Origin: Clostridium sp. Ade.TY
Lineage (GTDB): Bacteria; Bacillota; Clostridia; Clostridiales; Clostridiaceae
Length of the DNA stretch: 64,000 nucleotides
Assembly (NCBI RefSeq): GCF_000498355.1
Contig: NZ_AVSV01000028.1
Coordinates: 124,001-188,000 of the forward strand
Direction of reading: 5' to 3'
Under the pieces are notes generated by a model, which saw nothing but the letters and a program-made list of their open reading frames with translations, had not been told where the DNA came from and made no database searches. Below, one piece after another: positions 54,646 to 63,222 of this stretch (position 1 is the first letter of the stretch; every line of letters begins with the position of its first letter). The position numbers and the translations under genes were made by a program.

Positions 54646-55200
54646 TCATACTTTTTTACTCTTTATTGCTTTATAAATAAAGTAAATTGCTATAATTGTA
54701 ATTACTAATTTTATTGCTTTTTCTCCAGCTGATATTACTCCATAACTTACTAAAACTTCTAATAATATAGATGATATTTTACCTAAAAATGTTGCTATAT
54801 TATATCTAAAACTATCTATTTCACTAACAGCTGCAGCTAATGTTACAAAGCCAGATGGAATAAAAGGTATTATTCTACCTTGAAATATTAAAAATGCAGA
54901 TCTATTTCCTTTGCTTTCTGATATTTCTTTTAAAACTTTATGCTTATTTGTTAAACTATCAAATCCTTTTTTAAATCCCTTTCTATATAATTTAAAAGTA
55001 ATATATCCTCCAATTGTTTCTCCAAGTAAAGATATTATAAAGCCTGAAACTGGACCAAAAAATAAAATATTAGCTCCTGTTAGAAAAACAGATGGTATTA
55101 CTCCTGAAATTGCAATTACTACGCTTATTATTAAACTTATAAAAATTGCAAATTCACTATAATTATTTAATAAATTAAAAAACCAATCTACGTTAAACAT
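54646..55200 (-). CDS. TVP38/TMEM64 (VTT/DedA-like) membrane protein
   Basis: A 184-residue protein with about five hydrophobic segments and the VTT domain: reentrant region GVIPSVFLTGANILFFGPVSGFIISLLGETIGGYITFKLYR, then FLIFQGRIIPFIPSGFVTLAAAVSEI with the conserved arginine. DedA/VTT proteins are lipid scramblases or carriers, e.g. for undecaprenyl phosphate or phosphatidylethanolamine. The start at 55200 follows GGGGG; a longer frame lacks a site. It is likely transcribed with the HAD gene downstream. Confidence 0.82.
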   Translation of the reverse strand: MFNVDWFFNLLNNYSEFAIFISLIISVVIAISGVIPSVFLTGANILFFGPVSGFIISLLGETIGGYITFKLYRKGFKKGFDSLTNKHKVLKEISESKGNRSAFLIFQGRIIPFIPSGFVTLAAAVSEIDSFRYNIATFLGKISSILLEVLVSYGVISAGEKAIKLVITIIAIYFIYKAIKSKKV

Positions 55201-55359
55201 AAAACCCCCACTTTTTTTAGTTACAATCATTATAAAATAAAAATTTATTTAAAACTATATATATTTTTTTAAGATATAAGTTATTTTCTAATAAATCACC
55301 ATTGTAGAAGTTTGTCATAATATAATATAACAGATAAAATTTTTTAAGAGGTAAATTTT

Positions 55360-55980
55360 ATGGAAATTCTAATTTTAGTTTTTTCTCTTATAATCGATTC
55401 CTTTGTAGCTAGTATTGCATATGGTGCAGATAAAATTAAAATACCTAATCTATCTGTAATTATTATAAATATAGTATCATGTCTTATGCTTTCTATATCA
55501 CTTTTACTTGGTGGTTATTTAGAAAATATAATGCCTGAATTCTTACCAAAATATATTAGTTTCTTTATTTTTATATGTTTAGGTATTTATAAATTATTTG
55601 AAGGTTTTTTCAAAAAATATATTAGTAAAGTTTCAAAACTTGAAAGACCTCTTACTTTTAAATTATTTGATTTTAAATTTGCACTTACAGTATATGCAGA
55701 TGAAACTAAAGCAGACTTTGATAAATCAAAAAAAATATCAATAAAAGAATCTATTTATTTATCACTTGCTTTATCTATAGATAGTTTAGCTGTAGGTTTT
55801 GGAGCAAGCTTTTTAAATATTAATCCATTATTACTTTTAAGTACATGCTTTTTACTTGGAGTGCTTGCTATAAAATTAGGCTCATATATAGGAAGCAATG
55901 TATTAAAAAAACAAACAAACAGCGATTTTTCATGGGTTTCTGGAATTTGCTTATTATTAATTGCATTTTTAAAACTATAA
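55360..55980 (+). CDS. ytaF: Sporulation membrane protein YtaF
   Basis: 206 residues, about six membrane segments in two repeats of the MntP/YtaF type: LVFSLIIDSFVASIAYGADKI near the N-terminus and SLALSIDSLAVGFGASFLNI around 135-155 carry the repeated SIDSxxxG motifs with membrane aspartates. Between the halves is a cytosolic loop of about 60 residues. YtaF is expressed in sporulation in Bacillus; the MntP relatives export manganese. AGAGG precedes the ATG. It is divergent from the DedA-like gene and stands alone, supporting a spore-forming host. Confidence 0.8.
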   Translation: MEILILVFSLIIDSFVASIAYGADKIKIPNLSVIIINIVSCLMLSISLLLGGYLENIMPEFLPKYISFFIFICLGIYKLFEGFFKKYISKVSKLERPLTFKLFDFKFALTVYADETKADFDKSKKISIKESIYLSLALSIDSLAVGFGASFLNINPLLLLSTCFLLGVLAIKLGSYIGSNVLKKQTNSDFSWVSGICLLLIAFLKL

Positions 55981-56081
55981 ATAAAATTTAAAACACTATT
56001 TATCAAATTAATGTAATGTGCTATAAAAAAACTTATATTAATTTATTACAAGTATACTTTTTGCAAATTCCTATACATTAA

Positions 56082-56115
56082 AAAAAGGTTATCTTTTAAG
56101 ATAACCTCTTTTTTT
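56082..56115 (-). terminator. Terminator after the DUF3785-like gene
   Basis: Hairpin AAAAAGGTTATCTT/AAGATAACCTCTTTTT overlapping the stop codon at 56114, T-rich on both strands. Confidence 0.82.
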
Positions 56116-56530
56116 AAACTTCTAACTCTTCTATTTGAATTATATTATGAGAGCAATTTGCACAAACAATAACAGTTACAATATAACTATTATCAACCTT
56201 TCCTTCTAACTCTAATCTATTATATGTTAGTCCCTCATATTCTTTTGAAATATTACTTATAACATACTTTCCATCTTTAGAATAAACATAAAAATAATAT
56301 TCTAAATATTCACTTATGCTTTTCTTTTCTTTAAAATTTTCATTACAAACTTCACATGGAGTATCATAATAAGCTTTTTGAAAATCTACCTTATCACTTT
56401 CACTTAAAAGTTCTAATATTTTATTTTCATCTAATCCTTCTATGGGATTTTCTTCATCATTTATTAATTCAATTATGTTTTCATTATTTAATTCGTACTC
56501 TTTATCATTAAATTTAAATTTGTATTTCAT
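56114..56530 (-). CDS. Conserved clostridial protein, DUF3785-like
   Basis: 138 residues, acidic and soluble. Two CxxC pairs, TPCEVCNE near the middle and VCANCSH near the end, could bind one metal ion. The flanking blocks YKFKFNDKEYELNNENIIELINDEENPIEGLDE and KYVISNISKEYEGLTYNRLELEGKVDNSYIVTV look like the DUF3785 family of Clostridium; the role is unknown. The start at 56530 has AGAGGAG upstream; the longer frame to 56557 does not. It lies 39 bases past the alcohol dehydrogenase gene and has its own terminator. Confidence 0.7.
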   Translation of the reverse strand: MKYKFKFNDKEYELNNENIIELINDEENPIEGLDENKILELLSESDKVDFQKAYYDTPCEVCNENFKEKKSISEYLEYYFYVYSKDGKYVISNISKEYEGLTYNRLELEGKVDNSYIVTVIVCANCSHNIIQIEELEV

Positions 56531-56569
56531 AAAATCTCCTCTTTTCTTGAAATTCATATAATCAGTATA

Positions 56570-57679
56570 TCATATATTATTATTATCTATTAAGCTTTTA
56601 TAATATATATTATATAAATCATCATAAGTTAAATCTTCTATATGATTTTTTAACTTCTCCTTATTTTTAAATACTTCATCTGTATATTTTTTAATTTCTT
56701 CCTTTGTTACATTTATATTAATCTCTAATAAACTATTTATAAATTTTTTTAAATCTTTTAAAGACGTAAATCCTAATATGCTTACTATATTATTTACTTT
56801 CTTTCTATCTTTAAAAGAGTCTAAATACTCATTGTATAAACATAAATTTGCAAGTCCATGAGGTACATTTTTATAATATGTTAATGGATACCCCATACAA
56901 TGTGGAATTGATGTCCCTGTTTTTGAAATTATAGCTCCTCCAATAGTTGAGGCAACCATAAGATTTTCTCTATCATTTTCTGTTAAATTTCCACATAAAA
57001 GATTATCTGAAACTTCTGCCCATATTTTTAAAGCTTTTAAAGCTAATTTATCTGTATATTCTGTAGCATTTTTGCTTAAATAACCTTCAACTATATGTGA
57101 AAATGCATCCATTGCTGTATTCCTACTTATTTCTATATTTAATCCTTTTGTATACTTAGGGTCTATAAAAGCTATCTTTGGATAAATCTCTTGCCCTAAA
57201 TTTCTTTTACACTTTTTATTATTATCAGTTACAATTGAATATTGTGTAACTTCACTACCTGTTCCTGCTGTAGTTGGAACTGCAATTACTGGTATACTAC
57301 TTAATTTTTTTTGATTAAAAATATTTTTCTTATTTACATTTAAATTTTTTATCATAAAAGCAATTGCCTTTGATGCATCTATAGCTGAACCTCCACCTAT
57401 TCCTACAATAAAATCCGCCTTTACGGTACGACCTAATTTACTTGCAAGTTCTATAGTTTCAATAGATGGATTTTCTTCAACTTTATCAAATATATAATAA
57501 TCTTTATTAGATAAGTCTAAAGCATTTAATATATCACTAAGTGCACCATTTATTTTTGCTGATTTTTTCCCAATAACAATTAATGCCACATCACCTAACT
57601 CATCAAATTTTTCACAATTATTTTTTATTATATCTTTATCGAATAAAACTTCTGTTGGAACCTTTAAATCTAAATCCAA
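56570..57679 (-). CDS. Iron-containing alcohol dehydrogenase
   Basis: About 369 residues. It has the family III fold: NAD-binding region FIVGIGGGSAIDASKA near residue 90, PTTAGTGSEVTQYSI, and metal ligands in the MDAFSHIVEGYLS and GTSIPHCMGYPLTYYKNVPHGLANL segments. It should reduce aldehydes to alcohols or act on a polyol; the substrate is unknown. The best start is TTG at 57679, eight bases after AGGAG; the GTG three codons earlier overlaps that site. It is divergent from the sigma-54 activator gene, but I found no -24/-12 promoter in front of it, so regulation by that activator is not supported. Confidence 0.82.
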   Translation of the reverse strand: MDLDLKVPTEVLFDKDIIKNNCEKFDELGDVALIVIGKKSAKINGALSDILNALDLSNKDYYIFDKVEENPSIETIELASKLGRTVKADFIVGIGGGSAIDASKAIAFMIKNLNVNKKNIFNQKKLSSIPVIAVPTTAGTGSEVTQYSIVTDNNKKCKRNLGQEIYPKIAFIDPKYTKGLNIEISRNTAMDAFSHIVEGYLSKNATEYTDKLALKALKIWAEVSDNLLCGNLTENDRENLMVASTIGGAIISKTGTSIPHCMGYPLTYYKNVPHGLANLCLYNEYLDSFKDRKKVNNIVSILGFTSLKDLKKFINSLLEININVTKEEIKKYTDEVFKNKEKLKNHIEDLTYDDLYNIYYKSLIDNNNI

Positions 57680-57742
57680 ATATACCACTCCTATTATACT
57701 CTTTTACTAATATATATATAATTTCATTATTAATTTATTCCA

Positions 57743-57771
57743 TTTATATATAGGAGTTATTATGCTAAAAT
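57743..57771 (+). promoter_or_regulatory. Candidate extended -10 promoter of the sigma-54 activator gene
   Basis: -35-like TTTATA, 17 bases, and TGCTAAAAT, an extended -10. The AGGAG plus ATG-CTA-AAA-TAA at 57752-57773 coincides with it and is not thought to be translated. Confidence 0.45.
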
Positions 57772-57803
57772 AATAGTATTTCTAAATAGATTAATTTTAT
57801 TAA

Positions 57804-57821
57804 AAGGAGCTGATTAAAATA
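57804..57821 (+). promoter_or_regulatory. Ribosome binding site in front of a non-standard ATA start
   Basis: AAGGAG at 57804-57809 is followed nine bases later by ATA at 57819. A TAA at 57801 blocks any upstream start, and the first ATG in frame is at 58521, after the Walker A motif. CTG (57810) and ATT (57813) are too close and ATT (57825) is rather far. Initiation at ATA, or an ATG-to-ATA mutation, is the best explanation. Confidence 0.6.
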
Positions 57822-59204
57822 ACTATTTTAAATATAGATTATTATAATAATATTTTAAATTCCTTAAATTATGGTATTATAACTTTTTCAAAAGATGGAA
57901 ATATAAACTTCTATAACGATGAAGCTTTAAAATCGCTTAAAATAAATAAAACCAAAATTGAATCATCAAATATATTTAACATATTTAAACTATTAAAAAT
58001 TAAATTAGATGAATTATTAAAAAAAAATATTAATTCAATAGAAAATATATCTTTATCAAATAATAAATCTTTATTCACTTGTGATTTAATACAACTAAAT
58101 TCAACTAATACTATAGATTTTTTATTAATCGTAAAAGAAACCAATAAATTAATAAATACATTAAATAAATTAACCACTCCACATGCTATTTATACTTTTG
58201 ATAATATAATAGGTGATAGTCCTCAAATTAAAAAAGTTATAAAATCAGCAAAAGAGATTTCTAAAAGTCCATCTACAGTTTTAATAACTGGAGAAAGTGG
58301 TTGTGGTAAAGAGCTTCTTGCTCAATCTATACATAATGATAGTTTTAGAGCTTCAGAACCCTTTATCGCTGTAAATTGTGGAGCCATCCCAAAATTTCTA
58401 ATAGAAAGTGAGCTTTTTGGTTATGAAGAAGGCTCATTTACCGGTGCAACTAAAGGTGGAAAAGCAGGTAAATTTGAACTTGCAAATGGTGGAACTATAT
58501 TTTTAGATGAAATTGGAGAAATGCCTCTTGAAATGCAAATTCATCTTTTAAGAGTAATTCAAGAAGGTGTAATAACTAGAATAGGTGGAAAAACTCCAAT
58601 AAAAATTGATGTTAGAATAATTACTGCAACTAATAAAGATCTTAAAGAAGAAATTAAAAATGGTAAATTTAGAAGTGATTTATATTATAGACTAAATGTA
58701 ATTCCACTTCATATGCCACCTCTTAAAGATAGATTCGGTGATGTTCCAATTTTACTTGATTATTTCTTAAAAATAAAAAGTAAAAAACTTAATAAAGAAG
58801 TTCCTAAAATATCTAATAGGTTATTTAAAAAAATGATTTCTTACTGTTGGCCAGGTAATATACGTGAACTTGAGAATTGTGTTGAAAATATTGTTAATTT
58901 AAATGGAGAGACAAGTTATGAAATGAGCTTTGATGAATGTACTTGTCTGAAATATGATAATTTAGGAAATGAAATAGTTCATATTTGCGATGATGAAAAT
59001 TGCCCAACTTGTAATATTCAAAAAACCGAAAATACAGATTGTCAACAAGAAGTGCTTTTATCAACTTTACTAGAAATTGAACAAAGAACAATAAAAAATA
59101 CAGTAGATTACTTTGATGGTAATATGACAAAAGCAGCAGCAAGTCTTGGAATAAGTAGAAATGCCTTATACAATAAAATGAAACGTTATGGAATATCAAA
59201 ATAA
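57819..59204 (+). CDS. Sigma-54-dependent enhancer-binding activator, PAS-like + AAA+ + Fis HTH
   Basis: 461 residues, counting from the ATA at 57819. Residues 1 to about 115 resemble a PAS sensor (IITFSKDGNINFYNDEAL). The AAA+ domain has Walker A GESGCGKE (158-165), GSFTGA (205-210) where most members have GAFTGA, and Walker B GGTIFLDEIGEM. The C-terminal Fis-type helix-turn-helix is MTKAAASLGISRNALYNKMKRYG. Between them six cysteines fall at 374, 376, 390, 395, 398 and 408, and Cys343 and Cys354 lie in the AAA+ end; Cys354-x19-Cys374 repeats NifA spacing. It probably activates the transporter promoter at 63024-63037. With no ATG, GTG or TTG before 58521 it is easily missed or shortened. Confidence 0.8.
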   Translation: MTILNIDYYNNILNSLNYGIITFSKDGNINFYNDEALKSLKINKTKIESSNIFNIFKLLKIKLDELLKKNINSIENISLSNNKSLFTCDLIQLNSTNTIDFLLIVKETNKLINTLNKLTTPHAIYTFDNIIGDSPQIKKVIKSAKEISKSPSTVLITGESGCGKELLAQSIHNDSFRASEPFIAVNCGAIPKFLIESELFGYEEGSFTGATKGGKAGKFELANGGTIFLDEIGEMPLEMQIHLLRVIQEGVITRIGGKTPIKIDVRIITATNKDLKEEIKNGKFRSDLYYRLNVIPLHMPPLKDRFGDVPILLDYFLKIKSKKLNKEVPKISNRLFKKMISYCWPGNIRELENCVENIVNLNGETSYEMSFDECTCLKYDNLGNEIVHICDDENCPTCNIQKTENTDCQQEVLLSTLLEIEQRTIKNTVDYFDGNMTKAAASLGISRNALYNKMKRYGISK

Positions 59205-59240
59205 AAAAGCCCTTAGAGAAATTTTTCTCTAAAGGCTTTT
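59204..59240. terminator. Bidirectional terminator between the activator and the flavoprotein
   Basis: Hairpin with arms AAAAGCC-TTAGAGAA and TTCTCTAA-GGCTTTT (one mismatch), loop of four, between convergent genes. Confidence 0.88.
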
Positions 59241-59243
59241 CTA

Positions 59244-61838
59244 TTACTTTTTATGAGCGTCAAATTTAATTTTTGTCTCTAATCTTCTACTCCACATTTC
59301 TTGTTCATCTTTATAACCTCTATCATATCTTCTATCTGAAGAATTATAAACATCTCCTTTAAACATAAGATCTAATATATGAACTGCGTCCTTTCCTGCA
59401 GCTTGCATAGTTCCTCTACATGAACCACAGTAAGTAACTACTGATTCCTCATTAAAATCATTTGCTCTTCTATTATATAGTTTTTCATAAAGCTTTGGAT
59501 TTGAGCTACAAGCCATACCACCAACTCCACAACATCTAGTGTTTTTGCCATTATGTTTTATTTCTCTCCACTTGTATTTCATTTCATCAAGCATCCATCT
59601 TACACTTTCATGATGAGATATTACATCTCTAGTTACACAAGAATCATGTATATTAAATACAACGTCTGATTCTTCTCCTATAGCCAAAGCTTCCTCTGGA
59701 AGTCCTATTTCTTCTCTCATTAAATCCCAGTATGAAATTACTTTTTGATTTTTAGCAGTTTCTGAATAGACTTTATAACATGATGGACATATAGTTACTA
59801 TAACCTCTGCACCCATTTCATCAAATTGATCTATAACTTTTTTGTTTATATCTAAGTATCTTTGCTTTTCTCCAACTAATAAAGATACTTTACCACAACA
59901 TTGAAGTATTGCTCCAACATTTTCTTCTCCAAGTTTTTCTTTTAAATGATTTAACACTTTATCACAAGCATCTGGAATATAGGCTGGAACTGTACATCCT
60001 GGTACAAATACATACTTAGTTTTTTTAGCCTTTCCATTATCTGCTTTAACTTGAGTTGAATATTTTTCACTAGATTCTAATTCTTGTTGAGGTGCTACAT
60101 ATTCAAGTTCTTTAAGTGGTGCATATCCACTATTATCTTTTGCAAATTCTTCTTTCATCTCTATAAAATTATCTTTTATATTAAAATCTTTTGGACAAAC
60201 TATTGTACATTGACTACATTGATTACAAGAATAAGCTATCATCTTATCCATATTTTCATAGCCTTTTTCTAAATATTCCTTAAATAATTTTTTAGGACAC
60301 TCTGTATATTCTTTAAGCATTAAACATTCCTTCATGCAAAGTTTACACTCACATTGTCTACATCTGTCTGCTTCCCTTAAAGCTTCCTCTTTAGTGTATC
60401 CAAGTGAAACTTCATCAAAAGATTTAACTCTAGTTTCTGGATCTAATTCTCTCATATCTTCTCTAATTCTTACTATTTCATCCCAGTTAGTTGGCATGTC
60501 AAGTTTAGTTTCAAAACTCCATGTATCATCTAAATCTCTTCCTTCAGTTAAAGATTCATTATTTAAAAATCTTTTTACTGACTCTGCTGCTCTTCTACCT
60601 GTTGCCATTGCCTGAATAACTATAACAGATTCTCCTGATGCATCTCCAGCTATAAATACTTTATCATTTGATTTTGATTGAAGAGTTTCCTTATCACATT
60701 CAAATGTTGTATTTCTTCTTTGTTCAAGTTTTTCATCTGTAAAACTTCCATCAACACCTTGTCCAATAGCAAATACAATAGTATCTACTTCAATTTCTTT
60801 AGTATCATTATCATCAAATGTTGGACTAAACATTCCTTCTTCATTAAACATTGAAAGACATTTTTTAAGAATAACTTTTGAAACTCTTCCATTTTTATCT
60901 ACTTTAATTTCTTTTATAGCTTCTGCATGATTAAATTTAATACCTTCTGATATAGCACCTTTTATTTCATGTTGTGATGAAGCCATCTTTTCAAAACTTT
61001 CTTCTAAACAAATTGAATACACATCTTCTACACCAGCTATTCTCTTAGATACTCTACAACAGTCCATAGCAACGTCTCCGCCACCTACTACTAAAACTTT
61101 TTTCCCAGCATCTTCAACATTTCTTGTAAGTGCTGCTTCCTTTAAATAAGAAGCTGCACTAAATACTCCCTTTGCATCAAAATTTTTTAAGCTTCTATCT
61201 ACTCTTCCAATATGTTTACCAACTGCTACTATTACTGAATCAAATTCATTTATTAATTCATCAAATTTAATATCTCTACCAACCTCAACTCCAAGTTTAA
61301 ATTTAACTCCTAGCTTATCTAAATAGCTTATTTCCTTTTCTAATATATTTCTTGGCAATCTATATTCAGGTATCCCAACCGCCATCATTCCACCTCTTAC
61401 AGGTAGTTTTTCAAATATTGTTACATCAACACCTTCTCTTCTTAATTCAAGTGCTGATTGTAATCCTGACGGACCTGCTCCTATTATTGCAACTTTTTTG
61501 CCATTTTCAGGTTTTATATTTAAATCCCAATCTTCTTCATTATCAAAATTATCTGCTGCATATCTTTTTAAAGATGCTATTGCCATTGGACTTTTTCCTT
61601 CATTCCATTTACATTTCTTTTCACATGGATGAGCACATATTCTTCCAAGAGTTCCTGGTATAAAAAGATTTTCTCTTATAACTTTTATAGCCTCTTTACC
61701 ATTATCTTCTTTAATTAATCTTACATATGTTTTTACATCTGTGTGCATAGGACAAGTAGCAACGCATGCTGCTTCAGAATCTCCCATACAGTTATCAACT
61801 ATATTTTGCATATTATCTATAATTTCTTTTTTTAACAT
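59244..61838 (-). CDS. Large GltD-like flavoprotein fused to an HdrD/GlpC-like iron-sulfur module
   Basis: 864 residues. The N-terminal cysteine region (CMGDSEAACVATCPMH, GRICAHPCEKKC) matches GltD/DPYD and holds [4Fe-4S] clusters. FAD and NAD(P)H folds follow (IIGAGPSGLQSALEL, LVVGGGDVAMDCCRV, FIAGDASGE). From about 510 there are more ferredoxin cysteines (CRQCECKLCMKEC, CNQCSQCTIVCP), and from about 620 an HdrB/GlpC-type domain with two CCG motifs (LQCCGKVS, TRCCGVGGMA). It should move electrons between NAD(P)H and a thiol, disulfide or quinone-like acceptor; the substrate is unknown. GGAGGAG precedes the ATG at 61838. It lies downstream of the sigma-54-controlled transporter, in the same direction, past a weak hairpin. 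Confidence 0.82.
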   Translation of the reverse strand: MLKKEIIDNMQNIVDNCMGDSEAACVATCPMHTDVKTYVRLIKEDNGKEAIKVIRENLFIPGTLGRICAHPCEKKCKWNEGKSPMAIASLKRYAADNFDNEEDWDLNIKPENGKKVAIIGAGPSGLQSALELRREGVDVTIFEKLPVRGGMMAVGIPEYRLPRNILEKEISYLDKLGVKFKLGVEVGRDIKFDELINEFDSVIVAVGKHIGRVDRSLKNFDAKGVFSAASYLKEAALTRNVEDAGKKVLVVGGGDVAMDCCRVSKRIAGVEDVYSICLEESFEKMASSQHEIKGAISEGIKFNHAEAIKEIKVDKNGRVSKVILKKCLSMFNEEGMFSPTFDDNDTKEIEVDTIVFAIGQGVDGSFTDEKLEQRRNTTFECDKETLQSKSNDKVFIAGDASGESVIVIQAMATGRRAAESVKRFLNNESLTEGRDLDDTWSFETKLDMPTNWDEIVRIREDMRELDPETRVKSFDEVSLGYTKEEALREADRCRQCECKLCMKECLMLKEYTECPKKLFKEYLEKGYENMDKMIAYSCNQCSQCTIVCPKDFNIKDNFIEMKEEFAKDNSGYAPLKELEYVAPQQELESSEKYSTQVKADNGKAKKTKYVFVPGCTVPAYIPDACDKVLNHLKEKLGEENVGAILQCCGKVSLLVGEKQRYLDINKKVIDQFDEMGAEVIVTICPSCYKVYSETAKNQKVISYWDLMREEIGLPEEALAIGEESDVVFNIHDSCVTRDVISHHESVRWMLDEMKYKWREIKHNGKNTRCCGVGGMACSSNPKLYEKLYNRRANDFNEESVVTYCGSCRGTMQAAGKDAVHILDLMFKGDVYNSSDRRYDRGYKDEQEMWSRRLETKIKFDAHKK

Positions 61839-61893
61839 AAAAAACTCCTCCAATTGTTAACTCATAAAAAAATTCCGTACTTTCCATTTTTAT

Positions 61894-61930
61894 TTTAATA
61901 AAGGAGATTTTTAAAATCTCCTTTATTAAA
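61894..61930 (-). terminator. Hairpin between the transporter and the flavoprotein genes
   Basis: Eighteen-base arms TTTAATAAAGGAGATTTT and complement. The bases that follow on the minus strand are A-rich rather than T-rich, so it may be a leaky terminator or a processing site that allows expression of the flavoprotein from the transporter promoter. Confidence 0.6.
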
Positions 61931-61936
61931 TTTAAA

Positions 61937-62971
61937 TTACATTAGTGTTTCTTGATTATCTAATAATTTATTATTTTTCTTGCCAAAAGACTTTGGATCT
62001 ATTGCAAATATAAATACTCCAAGTACTATTACAAATCCCCATAATACTAATGACCCTGTTATTTTTTCTCCAAATAATATTGCACTAAAAACTATTGTCC
62101 AAAGTGCTGCTGTACTATTTAAAGCTGTTCCCATAGATGCTCCTATTAGATCAACTGCTTTATACCATGCTAAATATGTAATTGCTCCAAGTATTGCAAT
62201 TCCTGCATACTTAAATATTAATCCACTTTGTACAATATATCCTGCAAGTGGATATCCTTTAATTAAAGGTAATACTATAACGGCATATGAAATCATTGAA
62301 ATAAAATATCTAAGTCCTAAAAATTGTTGAGGTGTTGCATCTATGTGATCCTCACCCTTTATATGTTTCATTGCAAATCCAATAATAACTCCTTCAAGCG
62401 CCCATCCAAATACTGCAATTACAGCAAATAAAACACCTTTTAAGAAAGTAGCTGGAACATCCCCAGGATTAAATCCTAACATAAATGATCCAAGTAAACT
62501 CACTGCTATACCTATTACTGATCTAATTGATAATTTTTCCTTTAATATAAGATATGATAATATAGCTCCAACACCTGGGTAAATTACTGAAATACTTGAT
62601 GCATATGGTGCTGTTGCATATTTAATTCCTAAAAGATATGCACTCATTCCAATTGGTGAACCAACTAATGCAGCAATGGCAGCTGCTTTTCCTTTTTTAG
62701 TTTTGAAAAGAAGATAAAAAACATGTTTTAATTGTTTTTTAAATATTAAAAATAATGCTACCCATACAAAACAAAAACTTTCATGGAAAAAAGCAGTTAC
62801 AAGTGGTGAAAACTCAAAACTTATTTGAGAAACCCCTTGGCTTAAAGCAAAAAGTTTATCTGTAAAAATTGAGTCTCCTCCAACTCTTCCCATTAATACT
62901 CCATCTAATCCCCATGCAAGTCCAACTAATATACCAAACATAAGTCCTTTTCTAAATTTTTTGTTATCCAT
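61937..62971 (-). CDS. EamA-family (DMT superfamily) transporter, sigma-54 promoter-controlled
   Basis: 344 residues, about ten membrane segments in two EamA-like halves; GLMFGILVGLAWGLDGVLMGRV opens the first half and GVLFAVIAVFGWALEGVIIGFAMK the second. DMT carriers export or import small metabolites; the substrate is unknown. The ATG at 62971 has AAAGGAA upstream. A longer frame to 63034 is rejected because that ATG lies inside the -24/-12 promoter element. It is the nearest target for the sigma-54 activator encoded 4 kb away, with the flavoprotein downstream. Confidence 0.83.
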   Translation of the reverse strand: MDNKKFRKGLMFGILVGLAWGLDGVLMGRVGGDSIFTDKLFALSQGVSQISFEFSPLVTAFFHESFCFVWVALFLIFKKQLKHVFYLLFKTKKGKAAAIAALVGSPIGMSAYLLGIKYATAPYASSISVIYPGVGAILSYLILKEKLSIRSVIGIAVSLLGSFMLGFNPGDVPATFLKGVLFAVIAVFGWALEGVIIGFAMKHIKGEDHIDATPQQFLGLRYFISMISYAVIVLPLIKGYPLAGYIVQSGLIFKYAGIAILGAITYLAWYKAVDLIGASMGTALNSTAALWTIVFSAILFGEKITGSLVLWGFVIVLGVFIFAIDPKSFGKKNNKLLDNQETLM

Positions 62972-63023
62972 TTTAGATACATTCCTTTCACTTTTATAAA
63001 TTTTTATCCATTTTAATATATAA

Positions 63024-63039
63024 GCAATTTCCATGCCAA
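63024..63039 (-). promoter_or_regulatory. Sigma-54 (-24/-12) promoter of the EamA transporter gene
   Basis: Minus strand TTGGCATGGAAATTGC: GG at -24 (63037/63036) and GC at -12 (63025/63024) with exactly ten bases between. It matches TGGCAC-N5-TTGC at all positions but one (T for C). The predicted start site is near 63012, giving about 40 leader bases. Confidence 0.82.
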
Positions 63040-63093
63040 CTTTTTAAAATCAATTGTTTGTTAAATTTATATCTATCTTTCTTTCTTTGTATC

Positions 63094-63161
63094 ATTAATA
63101 ATTACACTTTAATAACATAAAAAGTGTAATTATTAATTACACTGTAATTTTAAATTACACT
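63094..63161. repeat. Cluster of AATTACACT inverted repeats, probable upstream activator sites
   Basis: AATTACACT occurs at 63100, 63135 and 63153, and its complement AGTGTAATT at 63123. The perfect palindrome at 63123-63143 has ten-base arms (AGTGTAATTA) and a one-base centre about 120 bases upstream of the sigma-54 start site; a 17-base inverted repeat pairs 63094-63110 with 63121-63137. This is the usual location of enhancer-binding sites. Confidence 0.65.
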
Positions 63162-63222
63162 TTTTTTAAATTTCTAATTGTAACTATAAAATATATAACA
63201 TTAGAAATCTTATTAAAAAATA

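Noticed and set aside
57752-57773. AGGAG followed by ATG-CTA-AAA-TAA, a possible three-codon leader peptide
   Set aside because: It coincides with the extended -10 sequence TGCTAAAAT, so it is better explained as promoter.
57680-57818. Searched for a -24/-12 promoter in front of the iron alcohol dehydrogenase
   Set aside because: No GG/GC pair with the right spacing was found, so control of this gene by the neighbouring sigma-54 activator is not claimed.
63034-63036. Upstream ATG that would lengthen the EamA transporter by 21 residues
   Set aside because: It lies inside the -24/-12 element, has no ribosome binding site, and the added residues precede the basic start of the membrane protein.
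63094-63167. AATTACACT repeats as a factor-independent terminator
   Set aside because: One arrangement does end in a T-run, but there is no gene whose end it would serve, and its distance from the sigma-54 promoter fits activator sites better.
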